Translations under genes and position numbers: made by a program
Source: Zygnema cylindricum
Taxonomy: Eukaryota > Streptophyta > Zygnematophyceae > Zygnematales > Zygnemataceae
Assembly (NCBI GenBank): GCA_037447655.1
Contig: JBBHKE010000513.1
Span: 1-24,864, forward strand
Reading direction: 5' to 3'
DNA: 24,864 nt
The notes under the pieces: model-generated
What the model was told of the DNA's origin: nothing
Database searches by the model: none
Seen by the model: the letters and a program-made list of their open reading frames with translations, nothing else
In this document: one piece after another, positions 11,627 through 24,400 of the stretch
Position numbering within the stretch: the first letter of the stretch is position 1
Layout: each line of letters begins with the position of its first letter

Positions 11627-13658
11627 TTTGTTTCAAGGACGATATATATCGCAAACGCTATCTACACGATATATCTTAATTGTTGCTTTTTTATATAATT
11701 TCTGTTGTTCCTCTTGTTGATGCAATTAGCCATTTACGGTTTTTTAGGGCCATAGTTGTCCTGTCCTACTCTGACTTTTCTTCGCATATCTCTGAACATT
11801 TTCTTTAGAACTAGAGATCGATGTCGTTAAGGCTAAAACACAAATAGTGTGTATTAAAGAACACTATAATTTTTTATTGACGCCTATCGGAAAGCCGCGT
11901 GCTCGCATTGGTTTAATTAAATCATAAACCTCTTCCTACATCGCAAATAATTACAAAGTCCACCTTATTCCAAAGGCTCCTTAGAAACAAAGATCGCACA
12001 ATGAACTCATGTTGGTATAGTTACCTTTATAAAATTCCATGGAAAAGTTAGAAATCCGAAGTTCATTAGTCAAATGTGCGAATCTTATTTTTTTGTGGTC
12101 AATAAGGATTGTGAAACTAGAGATTAAATTTGAGAATGTTTTTTTAATGGATTTTTAAGTGATGGTGTTTTTGTCACTAAGTCGCAGGGTTGAGTTTTGT
12201 CTAACAATTAAGTACGTGTAAGTCCTCCTACGAGATTTTATTAAACAATGAAGTTGGCGTCCACAGTTTTGGGAAAAAAACATGGATATTTAACTGAGAC
12301 AAAAAAACAAAGAAGTCCAAATGCCTACGTTGTTCAAAATCGTAGACCCGTGTAAATGTGATAGAAAAATAAGAGAGTCCAACGAGAGCGTAAATAAAAT
12401 ATAAAAGCAATTGCGGAATTTTTGTTAGCTAGACAATGTGATAACACTTCCATTGTAAAAATGAGATAGTACGTTAATACATATCAAACATTCATATTGT
12501 ACGCTTAAGAAACCTTTGATTTTTTTTTCGTGCCAATTGGTACAAAAACTACTCGTTATTTCAAAAAACATTACAAAAAAAATAACAAAGGTAAGGTGTT
12601 AAAAAGCGGAAGTGAGTTGCATCGACACGAGAAAGCGCAATCAGATGCGCAAACTCGTTCTCACATGAACAAACATTGGCCATGTGAACACGAGCTACAA
12701 CAGCTTCACTATAGGGATGTGTATCAAAATTAGTGTTCGATGAGTATATAAACATTAATGTACGGTTGGTGTTAAGCCCTTGAGCACAAAATAGAGTTAA
12801 TAATACGAATTTATTTTCACTAATAATTTCTTTATACTAACAACCATTCTAGATTTGGTTAAGTGCGTGTCCCCAGGTAAACGTAACCTAGCGAACTTAC
12901 TTTGTTTTATAGAGAAGATTCTAAGTACAGGTTTTTCGAAGTGTCCCAATGCTTAAAAACGAAGTCTTTACTTAAGTTTGTGACTATTATATAAGTCGAC
13001 AATTCTCAGATGGTTGTTAGCGTCTACAATCTGTGTTGTCGCACCATGATTTTTTAAACTGATTATGACGTCGCATGTCTTTGCGTGACATTGTAGACGT
13101 ACAGCCTTCCAGCTATGTGCTTTTCATGGTTGAAGACGATGCCTTTTGCCTTTGCGCCCCCTGTCCTGTCGCCGTGCATGACATTGGATTCTTGAGACCC
13201 CTGCGAAAAAAAAACATCCGTACTGGATGCATATTCTGTTTTTAATACGAAAAGTGCGCGCGTGTCCGCTAAATAGTTGTGAAACGGACGTCCGAGGCAA
13301 TCTATTTCCGTACAGTGTCTATTATGTCCTGCCAAAGCTTTATGTTGTCTTTTTAGTCTGCGACACATCTGTCCTTTCTACCTAAGACTGTACGGACTCT
13401 TTGTCAGTTCACTGTCATTTCTTCTTAAGACTGTACGAATTTTTTGTCAGTTCACTGTCATTTACGAACCTTCAGAGAAATGTTTTACTTTGGGCGACTC
13501 GATTTTTCTCTTCAGATTTATAGCATTCAATTTGTCGCCACTCTCCTTTGGTTAACTGCTCGACTCTCTCTCTCTTCCTCCTCCCCCCCTCTCTCTCTCT
13601 CCCTCCCTCTCTCCATGTGAGTCGCAGCCTGTGATGTGGGGAAAGGGTCCCGTGACAG
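11627..13658. other. Non-coding; purA intron or 5' flank
   Basis: No exon was recognised. I looked for the N-terminal adenylosuccinate synthetase signatures (WGDEGKGK, the GHT segment, GIGP) and saw none, although very short exons could be missed. A long pyrimidine tract at 13563-13614 precedes the first recognised purA exon and fits a splice-acceptor region. Confidence 0.5.
13384..13465 (+). repeat. Tandem 43-bp repeat, two copies
   Basis: Units starting at 13384 and 13427 both run AAGACTGTACG, then TTTGTCAGTTCACTGTCATTT, with a few differences. No function is visible. Confidence 0.85.
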
Positions 13659-15529
13659 GCCATCAGGAACGGGCTTCGGGTTGGCGATCTCCGTCATTTG
13701 GACACCTTTCGGAGCAAATTGGAAATCCTTATGCTGGATGCCTCTCAACGATTTGAGGCCTTCGAGTTCAGCAAAGAGCTATTGGATGCGGAGATGGAGA
13801 AGTACAAGCAATATGCTGAAAGGCTGGAGCCGTTTATCGCTGACACGGTGCACTACATCAATGAGGCTTACAGTCAGAAGAAGAAGATTCTTATAGAGGG
13901 TGGCCAGGCCACCATGCTAGATATTGATTTCGGCACATACCCCTTCGTTACTTCATCCAATCCGTCGGTGGGTGGCATCTGCACGGGGCTAGGATTTGCA
14001 CCCAACAAGCTGGGAGAGATCATAGGAGTGGTGAGTGTTTGAGTGACCAATGTGACGACAAATTTTGCCATTCCTTTTGTTTTGCCTATCCCTTGCCATT
14101 TTTTTTTGCCATCCTAAGCTGAGATATACCTGCCCATCCTTGGTTGCAATCTTTCTTTGATTGTGATTGCATAATTTTATTTTTATTTTTTTTGGTATTC
14201 CAAGCAACAACCTTTCAGCACCAAAGTTGATTTCTGTATACAATTCTGGGTTTTGATACTTTATTCCTGGCACTATTCAGTTGGATACCATGGACGTAAC
14301 TTCTATAAAGTTGATGAAATGCAGTGTTGACAGTTTGCCCTGCCTGAGGGAAAGTAGTGTGATTGTTATTAGCCTTTTTACGGACAGTTTACATGATCCG
14401 GTTGTGCAGACAAAAGCATATACTACCAGGGTAGGAGCTGGACCTTACCCTACGGAACTATTTGGACAAGTGGGCGAAGACCTAAGGGCCGCTGGATTTG
14501 AGTTTGGTACAACTACAGGACGGCCTCGACGGTGTGGATGGCTCGATATTGTGGCACTGAAGTTTGCGTGCACCATTAATGGGTTCACATCTTTGAACTT
14601 AACAAAATTAGACGTCTTGTCAAGCATGGAGGAAATCAAGCTGGGTGTGGCATACAAGGCCCCGGACGGCTCTTATCTGCCATCAGTGCCTGCAGATCTG
14701 GACCTGCTCAGTCAAGTAGAGGTGAGTTAAACCATTTTACGGCTGATTTTTACATGTTGGTATTGGTCATCAGGGTCTCCTCGGACAGGGTGTCACTGAT
14801 ATTTTTAATCCTTGGTGATATAATTTCTTTAGATTTACAGCCTTAGGCCTCAGTTTCCAGTCACCGTCAGAACTATGTCAGGCATGATCATTTTTTGGGG
14901 AGCCATTAAAATCAATTTTTTTGGGGGGGCATTTGGCAGTGTTACTGAGCCATCACACTGAGAGCTATTCAGTCGCTAAAGTAGTGCCAATCGTTATTAG
15001 AGTTAAGCATTTTTGGGGCGGTCAAAAGTATTTTTGTCATCACACAGGTTTCTGATTTTCAATCGTGACATCATGATTGAAGGCTAAGACCATTACCTTT
15101 CGATCACAAAGTTAAATGCCTTTGATTAATGACGGGTAGTGTAGCATCTACTTTTGGTTTGTTCCTTTCCTGTTTTCAGAGGTGTGGAATACTTCTGTGC
15201 ATTCTGGATCCCTCCATTTTTCCAAAAACCAGGGTTTAGTAAATAGTCTGCATGCTTCAGGTTATTGCATTCTATTTTCCATGTTTGAATCTCTTTAACT
15301 ATTACTGCAGTCCTCTCAATATGTTGTGGGGATATGTGTTATGTGTGGTATGCAGGTTGTTTATGAAACGGTTCCAGGATGGAAGGTAGACATCTCCGGT
15401 ATACGGGAATATGAGCAGCTTCCAGCAGCTGCTAGATCTTATGTTGAGAGAATAGAGGAAATTATTGGGCTTCCTATTCGTTACATTGGTGTAGGTCCGG
15501 GCCGAGATGCCCTTATTATCAAAGAGTGA
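13659..15529 (+). CDS. purA: Adenylosuccinate synthetase, C-terminal part (3 exons)
   Basis: The enzyme joins IMP and aspartate using GTP to make adenylosuccinate, the first committed step to AMP; in plants it is usually plastid-located. Exons are 13659-14030, 14410-14721 and 15356-15529, with GT-AG introns, all phase 0, giving 285 residues plus stop. The sequence shows [11 protein letters not shown] at the start, then [20 protein letters not shown], then [15 protein letters not shown]. The aspartate-loop region [12 protein letters not shown] follows, then the guanine-binding LTKLDVL and C-terminal GVGPGRD. Roughly the N-terminal third of the protein is missing, including the GDEGKGK loop and catalytic Asp/His. 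An in-frame stop at 13653-13655 rules out simple extension. AG at 13657-13658 is the likeliest acceptor and AG at 13665-13666 is an alternative. Both lie after other AGs downstream of the pyrimidine tract, so this boundary is the weakest. Confidence 0.93.
14984..15007 (+). repeat. Possible relic of a TA-element terminus in purA intron
   Basis: The core CAATCGTTATTAGAGTTAAG closely resembles the inner part of the TA-element TIR (AATCGTTATTAGCGTT). No partner end was found, so it is either a decayed end or chance. Confidence 0.3.
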
Positions 15530-17247
15530 AGTCCTTTTCGCCTCTTATTGTGTGTATGACTTGTCAATTGGAAGTCCGTGTAACTTAACGGAGTCCGTTC
15601 TTCTGCAGTTCAGTGGAGGCACCAGTCATAACATGAGAAGATTGGCAGAGGCAAAGGTGGGCCAAGCTGCTACTGCAAGCTGCGAGTGAATTGTGTCAAT
15701 TGCGTTTTTGGAGCCTTTTAAGATAATTAAAGAATAACATGAACAATCAGAGGGCACAACTATGTGAGCCAGGGTTTACTAGTGGAGATGGAAGTTAATG
15801 CAATATTGCGCAAAGTTTTATATGTAATTGAGTATTCTAGTCAGATTTTGTTATGACGCATATAGTGCAGAGATTTGTAGCTGACACCATGGAGAGTACT
15901 GAGGTTGTTGCTTAATGTTGATTAAGTTGTGATGACAATATTGTTACTGCCCCTAATGGTTACCTGTTTGCAACTCGCCCAATGAGTTGGTAATTTCTCC
16001 CTTAATTTTGATGACTCATATACAAGTTCCGGCTTTTGAAGAAGATGTGATACCTGCCTGAATTTTGAGCGGCGTGTAGAAACTAGAAATAACATGACAC
16101 CACATCACAGCTGGTTGGGGTAATAGTGTGTCACTAGATAATTGCTGAACAAACGGTCATGATTTGAAAAATTAGTCAAAGCAGTCCATTTTTGAAAGGA
16201 TTAAGCAGTGTCTTCACTTACTTTTAGCACAAGCTTCTGTGCAATGTGTGAAGAAGTTCTATTGCGTTCTTTTTCATCAACCATGCTTAAAAGGGACTTC
16301 TATTCCGGTGGGCGGTTAACAACCCTGGTTCAATACCAAAATGACCATTCACATGGTTTATGAACTTTTTCTTGTGTCAACAACGTTTTAAAAATCTCAC
16401 TGAAAAAAGTTTAGTCACATGAAATTAATGCAGCTAATTCCAAAAACGGCAAGCAAATTATGCAAAAGCAGACAGGGTTCGAAGTACTTTATTATTGATC
16501 CTGAACTAACCAACTTTCTAGTATTTAACTTAGGTGTCTCAAATACAAACCTGGAATAGATGTGAGATGAAATAAATTGATGATTGTTAATAACATTCCT
16601 AGATTCAGTAGACAGTTGGAAAACTATGTTGTAGTGGTTTTAGAAGGCAAACATGCCAAGTCAGTGAGTCATGGAGGGTTACATAACTTTGGAGTCACCA
16701 AAAAACAGCCACTCGAAAATGTAACAAGCGCCCATTAGCATAAGTCTACCATAAGTGAGGACAGCGTTTTCGCAGAATGATAACATGTCTACAAACACTA
16801 CAAAGAACAACTCTGACGGTTCAGGATTCAGCGAGGAGACATTTTGTGTAACTATTTCAGATGGTATTACAAAGACGCAGTACATAAAGGCACTAAATTT
16901 TATAATCAAAACATATACAATCCTCTGAGCTGACCAACAATTTAATACTGGAAAACACTATTATGTACATCCTAGTGCGTTTTCAAACTGATTCCATACT
17001 GTGACCGAGATATACTCATATACATTAATGAATTTGGTAATGGCATAGCCATTGGAGCTTAGCCGAGCCACACAGCATGCATCATGTCTCAATAGCAGGA
17101 TATATTGATGATAGCCAGTCATTCGAATTATATGCATCAGCATGCCTATGTATCGTAAAAGGGGAAGCGGTTTCTGAGCAGAGTGCTAAAATAAAACAAT
17201 AATTAACAAAGGGAAAAAGAAGCAAAGACTCAGAAAGTTATCCAGCG
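15530..17247. other. Convergent intergenic region with 3' UTRs
   Basis: The purA stop lies at its left edge, and the stop of the minus-strand plastid-protein gene at its right edge. It should contain both 3' UTRs. No further gene was recognised. Short open frames at 16679-16909 and 16961-17143 (-) look like chance. Confidence 0.6.
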
Positions 17248-18272
17248 TCAAGTTGAGCTCGGTGATGGTGCTGTCAATGACGAGTTAACTAGAGTTTGAT
17301 TCAATAAAGAAATCTCTCCAATTCCTTGTTCCTGTTTTTGCTCAGGTGTGAAGAATCTATCTGCCAATTTGAACAGAATATTGTTTACAAGAGTGATTAC
17401 TAGCAAACCTATCCCAAAAAAGACCAAAAATCCTGCATCCAAGTCTGGAAAGTCTGCTTCTGATCCAAGCTTGAAAGTTTCAGGCATTTCCTCACCTGCA
17501 GGTACAAAAAGGTAGCCATCCATTTCAACACAAACAGCGAGGACGTACATGTCGCGGACACAGGTCAAAGTTGCGCAACATATAATCAATAAAAAAATAC
17601 AAAAGAGAATACATCCTCTGATTAGCAGCAGCTCAAAAAAGAACAGTTAATAAAGCGAAGTGCCTGTCATCTCATGTCGGAAGGTTGCTTGGGTCGCATT
17701 AAAAAGCATGTGAGACAAAAGCAGCCCAAAGATAAAGGATACAACCATTAAACATCTTGCAGCAAAATAATTTTAAGAAAACTTATTCAGAAAATTACAA
17801 AGGCTCCAATACACATTGATGCATTAAAAGAAACCACTTGGAATTTTTGTGCACCTTTTTTGTCCTCGATCACTTGTACACGATTAGCAGAGCCGTTCTG
17901 ATCAGCTAAAAAGCGCAATTGCTCATCCAAGGCCTGAAGTCCTGCCTTGGCAGACTCCTGGGGTTCACTGCTGCGATCATCTTGCGAACTCTGCATAGCT
18001 ACTCTTTTCCGCCAAATTCCCGTTTTATTGCGGAATATTCTAGTTCCTTGACCTGCCCATGAACCTTTACACTTACTCTGGTATATATGATAAATTTCTT
18101 GAGTTCTGCGGGAGATACACCCCTCCGTAACGGCAAATGAAAAATCCCTATACGACTTTTGGCTTAGCTGCGACCACGGACTGCTACTACTGGCTGCAAA
18201 GCAACAGCAAGCGGAGAAAGAAGACGGCAATCCTACAGTCAGCAGCGCATGCGTTGACAAGCTCGCCGCCAT
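17248..18272 (-). CDS. Plastid-targeted single-span membrane protein (2 exons)
   Basis: Exon 1 is 18272-17855 and exon 2 is 17495-17248. The donor AAAAAAG/GTGCAC joins in phase 1 to the acceptor TACCTGCAG/GTGAGG, giving 221 residues. The N-terminus (MAASLSTHALLTVGLPSSFS and on) is rich in Ser/Ala and poor in acidic residues, as in chloroplast transit peptides. The first strongly acidic segment begins near residue 98 (DDRSSEPQES). A short Leu-rich helix follows at 112-123 (GLQALDEQLRFL). Exon 2 encodes an acidic FPDLD segment, one membrane span at about 160-181 (GFLVFFGIGLLVITLVNNIL), and a polar tail with FTPEQKQEQG. I do not recognise a named family; a thylakoid or envelope protein is inferred. 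Its start codon is 175 bp from that of the divergent ankyrin gene. Confidence 0.8.
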
Positions 18273-18447
18273 AGCTACAATATTTCTTTCTGCCGGGCAA
18301 CAAATGTAAGTGAAACGTAAGTTAGACGCTGTAGATGTTGCTTGTTGCGTTTCATAATCTGGTTTGAGCTACGGCCACTTCCAGCTAGCCTCTCTTTTTT
18401 CTTCTACACATTTTGTCATAATCAGTTTATTATTCTTTTACCTGGAT
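18273..18447. promoter_or_regulatory. Probable bidirectional promoter
   Basis: Only 175 bp separate the ATG of the minus-strand plastid-membrane gene (18272) from the chosen ATG of the plus-strand ankyrin gene (18448). Both products look plastid-targeted, which fits co-regulation. No clear TATA box was identified. If the ankyrin transcript used an upstream start, the shared region would be shorter still. Confidence 0.55.
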
Positions 18448-20789
18448 ATGGAGCTTTTGCGATTATCTCCAGTTGCTTGCACATCCTTGAAACTCAATAC
18501 GGCGCACTGCAATCAGAACCTTGTATGCCCAAGCAAGTTCCGAGTAAATATTACTAATATTTCAGGGCTCAAAAATGCTAAACGACCAAGGATACAACCT
18601 GTTCTAGAACCTCGTCATCGATTCTCTTATTTTTTTCAGAAAACAAACACGTGTTTATTGTCAAAGAGAAAAGCTGTGCGAGTGGTGTGTTCAGTGGAAA
18701 CAGAAGTTGACAAGAACGAACAGTTCAAAGACGCTGCAAAAGCAGGAGACCTTAACAGAGTCAGGGAGCTTCTAGCTTCTGGAGAAGTGGATGTCAACCT
18801 TCCCAGCCCTGCAAGATCCGGATGGACAGGTGACTTTCGAATTGAGAACCAAACTTGCACATTCGACAGTTTGTCATGGTAAAGATGTAACCAGCTTCCT
18901 CGACTAGGAATGCTTTGAACCAGTCTTAACGTGCTCCAAGAACTGTTTACTGGCAATGGCAGCATTGCAACTAGGAGCATTTTATGGCCATGCGGAGGTA
19001 ACAAGCTATCTTCTTTGGGCGGGAGCTGACACGGAGGTGCGGAACAACAGCGGGAATACAGCCCTTCAAGTAAAGCCCTTCTTTTCACTGTCAAAGAATG
19101 CATAAGTTTCTTGTAAAACCTGTTTGTCATATGACAAACACATTTCGGCATAAGTCTACGTTTGAACTGTTGCTGAATAAACTGCAGTTTATCACAATTA
19201 GACCAGTAACTTGATCTTAACAGGGGCCTCTGTCATCGTCTATGGACGTCGTTTGTATTCTTGTCCAGTTTCTGTTGTTGAGCGTTAGAAAGTGCTTTTT
19301 CGAGCCTGAGGAGATCCAAGGCCTCTGATGAGTTTCTGTCCACGTAATAATGTGTTTAAACATCTGCATCTTTCAATCGTAAATACCTGCTTTGTGATAG
19401 TAATTGAACTTAAGCAACTTAGTGTAGTGGGACTCCCGCTTTTATTTTTTGCTAGAGAGTTTCTCTTACTGCAGAGTTTTCTCATACTGCATAAGGGAAT
19501 AAACAAGGTTGATTGGTAAAGGGTGTGTAAGTAAACTTTTGGTTTGGTTTTTAAATCGTGAATATCCCTCGAATGGTGGGTAAAAGGTGCAGACCCTCAA
19601 GAAGATTTATTCTTATTTGAAGGATTCGTTTGACTGAATTTCAGCGTTAGGTTAATAGCAGATCACAAATATTCCAGGGCAGAAGTTACAACCGTTTTTA
19701 TTTCGTTTGCACCAAAATCGGTAAACTGAAGGGCATCTTGGAATGGAGCCTGTCTGTTCTGTCTCTTGCAGCGGCCCTATCACCCGTCTCATTATTGGTT
19801 CATACAAGCTGCTTTGACTGTTGTTGCTCCCGATAGTTTGCAGCAAGTACCACCTTGACATCATTTCTACGGCAGTCGACTTTGCATCACATGCAACATT
19901 CTGCAACCATGCAATCTTGCTTCTATTGATAGCATTTTGCTGACATTTGGGCCTTTGGATGTCTAGTTTGCCTGCCTAAAGGGCAACGTGCAGATAGCAA
20001 AAATGCTCTTGGAAGCTGGAGCAGATGTGGATGCAGTGAGCAATGACAAGGGAAGCGTCATTGACTACGCACAAGGTGAGGGAAACCTCCGCACGTGCAC
20101 AGACTAGTATGGAGTGAAGGTGGAGATGTCCAGTGTCATAGGGATTTTCAAGTATGTGTGAATTTGGATGCTGTTGGTGTATGTGCGAATTTGGATGCTG
20201 TTGGTGTATGTGCGAATTTGGATGCTGTTGGTGTAGTATGACGAAGAAGCTTACATTGCTTGTAGGCTTCTTAACATTAAACAGGATGTTACGTTGTTAG
20301 GGTTAATGTAAGGTTATCTCATTGACATAGCTCGTGCCAAGCCATTCAAGCAGTTTCCTCACAGAAACGTTGTTCATGACCGTTACTCTTGGGTTCTTGT
20401 GGGTTGGGGACGAATGCTAGACTGTGAATGGTTTTTAGAGTAGAGAAATTATTAGCGAGGGATTCTTATTAGTGTTGTTAATTCTATTTTAGTTCTGAAT
20501 GATGTGGCTGTTTTTGAATGTTGACAGCTGTTTAACAAATTATTGTTAGAAAAAACCTTTTTTTTTTACGCTCTTTTGTGGTCAGATGGCAAAAAAAAAA
20601 AAGATTGGCACTAATAACGATTCAAGGTTAGTGTTTCTTCTGCATTCTCAATCCCACGGTTAGTAGCTGTTTATTACTACAGTGCAAAAAAGTCCACTAA
20701 TGCTATTGAAAGCACATTTTGCAGAATGGGGTGGAGACGATATTGTGGACTTTCTGCTTCTGTGGGCGGCGCAAACGAGGAGTTCATGA
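18448..20789 (+). CDS. Plastid-targeted ankyrin-repeat protein (4 exons)
   Basis: Exons are 18448-18829, 18963-19069, 19967-20075 and 20725-20789. Phases agree at every junction and the ends are GT-AG, giving 220 residues. Residues 1 to about 81 are basic and Ser/Asn-rich, with a transit-cleavage-like VRVVC near 77-81. About four ankyrin units follow: EQFKDAAKAGDLNRVRELLA, then GWTALQLGAFYGHAEVTSYL, then NTALQFACLKGNVQIAKMLL, then a shorter capping unit EWGGDDIVDFLLLWA. The GWTAL motif spans the exon 1/2 junction and NTALQ/FACLKG spans exon 2/3, which supports the splice sites. Ankyrin repeats bind other proteins; the partner is unknown. The ATG at 18448 is preferred because the codons before it, back to 18364, encode a hydrophobic stretch in the promoter zone. 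A start at 18364 cannot be excluded. Confidence 0.88.
20152..20234 (+). repeat. 27-bp tandem repeat, three copies, in ankyrin intron 3
   Basis: Copies of GTGCGAATTTGGATGCTGTTG with period 27 start at about 20155, 20182 and 20209. The first copy carries GTGTG in place of GTGCG. The near-identity suggests recent duplication. Confidence 0.9.
20609..20628. repeat. Possible relic of a TA-element right terminus
   Basis: CACTAATAACGATTCAAGGT in ankyrin intron 3 resembles the right terminus CGCTAATAACGATTCGCGGTG of the MITE at 2918-3116. It is preceded by A-rich sequence. The matching left end is not clear, although TTATTAG words occur near 20450-20475. Confidence 0.35.
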
Positions 20790-21470
20790 GCTCAATTGGA
20801 ATAGTCACTGTATAACTCAAGCAGAGAGTTTATAGTTTATTGTATGAAAACATTAAAAAAAAATGTAAATACAATTGTAATACTGCCTTGAATTGGCAAA
20901 AAAATAATGGCAACAGATGAGTTACTGTAAGTTTCTGATGCATTTGTTATGTTACTATCCCTTTTCTCTACCAATGGAATGGCAAGTAAGGATAATGAAT
21001 TCTGCTTAAAATCTCTCTCACAAGGTATTTATGTGATACAAAATGCTCTTTTAGCATTAAAAAACAAATGGAATTTACCTGCCTAAACCAATCTTGCCTA
21101 AATAATAAAAATGAGGTTTGGAACAATGTACTCAATCGGACATTCTGACACACCTGCGCTTGGTCCACTGTACATGTTTAAAAAAAACCACAGCCTTATT
21201 TAGCTTCATTGTCTACTATCTTATCCTATACCAAGACCTCCTTGGTAATTTACCAAGGGGGGTGACGGGATCTCGATACCGTGTGTTGCAGTATCAGTCC
21301 GCACCTTCAGCAATCAAAAAATGTGGTCAAACTGGAATTATGTGAGAACCTCGTATTTATGCCTTTGGAGAAAGCCTTTCTCCTCCAGTGAAGCTGTTTT
21401 CACCTCAAAAAAAATGGTTCCGAAATGAGCAGTTTGGCCAATTACCAATAGTGTAAAACGTGATTTTAGT
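20790..21470. other. Convergent intergenic region with 3' UTRs
   Basis: It lies between the ankyrin-gene stop (+) and the bHLH stop (-). AT-rich, with no gene recognised. The open frames here are short and have no domains. Confidence 0.6.
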
Positions 21471-24400
21471 TTAAGATGTGGAAGGCTGCTCGGAAGGGCT
21501 GACTTCTCTCTCCCCTTCTTGCTCTTGATGAGGAGAAGCTGCTGCTTGCTCAATGGCACTTAGAATCTCCTTCGCACTCAGTTTGTGATCATCCTCCATC
21601 TGCGGAATTAAGCATCTCAATGTATCAAAAATCCGATCACCGCGGTCTGTGGCCATTGGCTACAACAAAAATGTAACAGGAATGTTGTAACAGCAGATCG
21701 AGATTGTAATGGAAGGAGACAGCCTTGTAATCGCCCTTTTTGTCCGGGAAATGTAGTAAACATTTACAAAAATATGGATCAACAATGAAAATAGACTCAA
21801 CCGACCAAACAGAAAGAAAAGCTAATCATGAACAATATATCACAGCTAACTAATGATTCATGAACAGCAAAAATGACCATGTGTGGACCCAGCAGCTAGA
21901 CTCCTTTACTACCAAACGTTAAGATAAATCCCAACGTCCGATGTAACAATCTCAAACAAACCTGCGTTGAGAAGAAAAAAGTAGGTAAGGTTGTTAAAAT
22001 CTTACATCGGCAGTTATGTTGCTAAGCACCACATGCCCAAAAGTGGCTACATTGGCATGCCGGACGTCGAGTCTTAGTCTTTCCAGTGCCAACATTATGT
22101 CAGACTGAAGATGCGCTCTTCGGGGGCTTTTCACAGTGATGATGGCGCTGCAGTCAATCATCCGAACCTCCACATTGGTCCCTTCCGGAGAACTAGGATA
22201 GGCGTCCTCCACCAAAGCAGCAGCAGGCTGAAAATTTCAAAACACCCACCCATTGTTTAGAAACAGCCTTGTCATTTAAACTCTGCTGACGGTTGATGCC
22301 AAGACGCGACAAATTCAGGTCGGAGAATGAAATATCGTTGTCAAATATTTAGTCAGTACATGAGAATCTTTCAATGGATCGCGCCACTTTCAAATTAAAT
22401 TTGTCAATTTCTACAGGCTACAGTGGCAGCAGCTGCTTGGGAAAATTCACACCTGCCCTTTCTCCCACTTAGCCACACATCTTTTTTTTCCATTACAGAA
22501 CCACTTTCACAAATGTTCTCCAAATCAGCCACGCCATCTCTTGTATTCCGCCCGCCTTCAAACGCTCACACACCTCTCACCAAATAATCAGAATCTTAGT
22601 TTGAGCGTGCGAAAGTAATTGGAAACGTCAGGTGTAGAAGCCCCATACTGTTATATACTTTACAGTACGCTTATAATATGGGATAACTATACATAGAGTT
22701 CCCAAATGATTCGAAAAGATGGCTTCCAACTTAACAAAATAGACAAGACAAATGAAACAATCGAACGGTTTTTGTGAGGGCCAGGGCGCGGGATCTGCTG
22801 CCACCTGGATGGAGGGCGCCGAGCGAGCTACTCCTGCGACTGTGACGTGACGTGGCGAACCTTTGGCGGCGCGCGCGTCGCGTCCGGCCGCCTGCGACTC
22901 CAAAAGTGCGACGCGCTCGCGAAGCTCCTTCACGTACTGCACCGCGTCGCTCAGTACGGACGCCTTGTCCATCTGCGGACAGCCGGGGACGTGACAGACG
23001 ACTAGGTCAGACGAAGGTCGCTTAGACCTAATTTCGCAGTTTCGGACTTCCAATAGAGAGTAGTACCGAGTGATGCATGGTCTCAGAAACATGCTGGCAT
23101 AGTAAACGAGAATTGTGATAACCTTCGACAAACTCTCTCCCACCTCCCTCCAAAACACTAAATCACTCTCTCTCCCACATCTCTCCTACCGCCTTCCTCT
23201 CCCACACACCCCCTCCAAAACACTCCTATCACCAACACTCCAACCATTCTCTCGTCCATCACTCTCTCCCACCACACACTCCAACCAATCTCTTCACAAC
23301 CCTCTCCCTCCACTTTCTGTCAACACTATCCACCACTCTCTCCCACAACACTCTCTCCCATTGCACTCCTCTCACCAATCTCTTCCCCATGCTCTTCCAC
23401 TTCAGTCTCCCACACTCTCTCTCCCATCACTCTTCTCTCACAAAACACTCTCTCCCGCCACACTCTCTTCCACCACTTTCAAACCACCCTCTCTCTCTCT
23501 CCTCCCACTGTCACCATCCCTCCTAGCACTCTTTCTAAGACACTCTCTCCCCCACCACTTGCTCTCATAACACTCCCACCAGTCTCTCACTCCCACCTCC
23601 CTCGCTCCATTGCTCTACACCACCACCCTTTCCCAACACTCTCCCCCATTATCTCTCTGTCCTCACACACACACTCTCTCTCTCTCTCACTCCACTATCT
23701 CTCTCCCTCTCTCGTTCTCTCTCTCACCAATATCTCTCCCGCCATTTCATCCCAGCACATTCTCATCGCACTCTCTCAAACACCACTCTCCCTATCACCA
23801 CTCTCTCTCCCGCCACTCCCTTCCGACACACACTCTCTCTCTCTCTTCAGAATCACGCCAATCTCTCTCCCACCGTTTATCTCCCACCACCGTCTCCTTT
23901 CTCCTGTCATTGTCACTCCCATAACACTCTCTCCCACCACTCGCTCCCACAGGTCTTCCACCACTCTCTCTTCCTCGCTCCCCCTCTCCCACACTTCCCC
24001 GCCACTCTATCTCAACAATCTTTCTCTCTCCCATACTGTCTCCGGCCACTCTCTACCCCACTACTCTCTCTTTACCACCTTGCTTGCTTCTAATCCACTT
24101 TCTCCCATTACTCTCTACCACCACTCTCTCTCTCTCTCCCTTTTACCCTTATCTCTCTCACGCTACTCTCTCTCTCCCTCTCTCGCCCGCCAATCCCTCA
24201 CACCACACCCCTCTCCTCCCTTCTTTCAATCATTCTTCTGCCGTCTCTAATTACCACTCTTCCTAAATCTCTCCTCTCGCCCTCTTTCCCAGTCACTCCG
24301 CCTCGCTTCCTCCCCTTTTTTTCCTCTCACCCCCTCTCCCTCACACTGCTCCCTTTCCCCTGTCCTTCTCCCTCCTCCCCTTTCCCTCCCAGTCTCTCCC

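Noticed and set aside
12228-12755. Open frames of 60-67 codons on both strands
   Set aside because: Short, Lys/Phe-rich from AT-rich DNA, overlapping on opposite strands, with no motif.
13063-13368. 101-codon minus-strand open frame
   Set aside because: No domain, no plausible splice partners, and it lies in DNA otherwise without genes.
13636-13896. Open frame beginning [13 protein letters not shown] over the purA exon
   Set aside because: It is in a different frame from the clear purA reading, and neither it nor its upstream extension shows the expected GIGP-type sequence.
23115-23924. Long plus-strand open frames of 151 and 104 codons, rich in Ser/Leu/Pro/His
   Set aside because: They arise from the CT-rich repeat inside the bHLH intron; composition is repetitive with no domain, and antisense frames are equally open.
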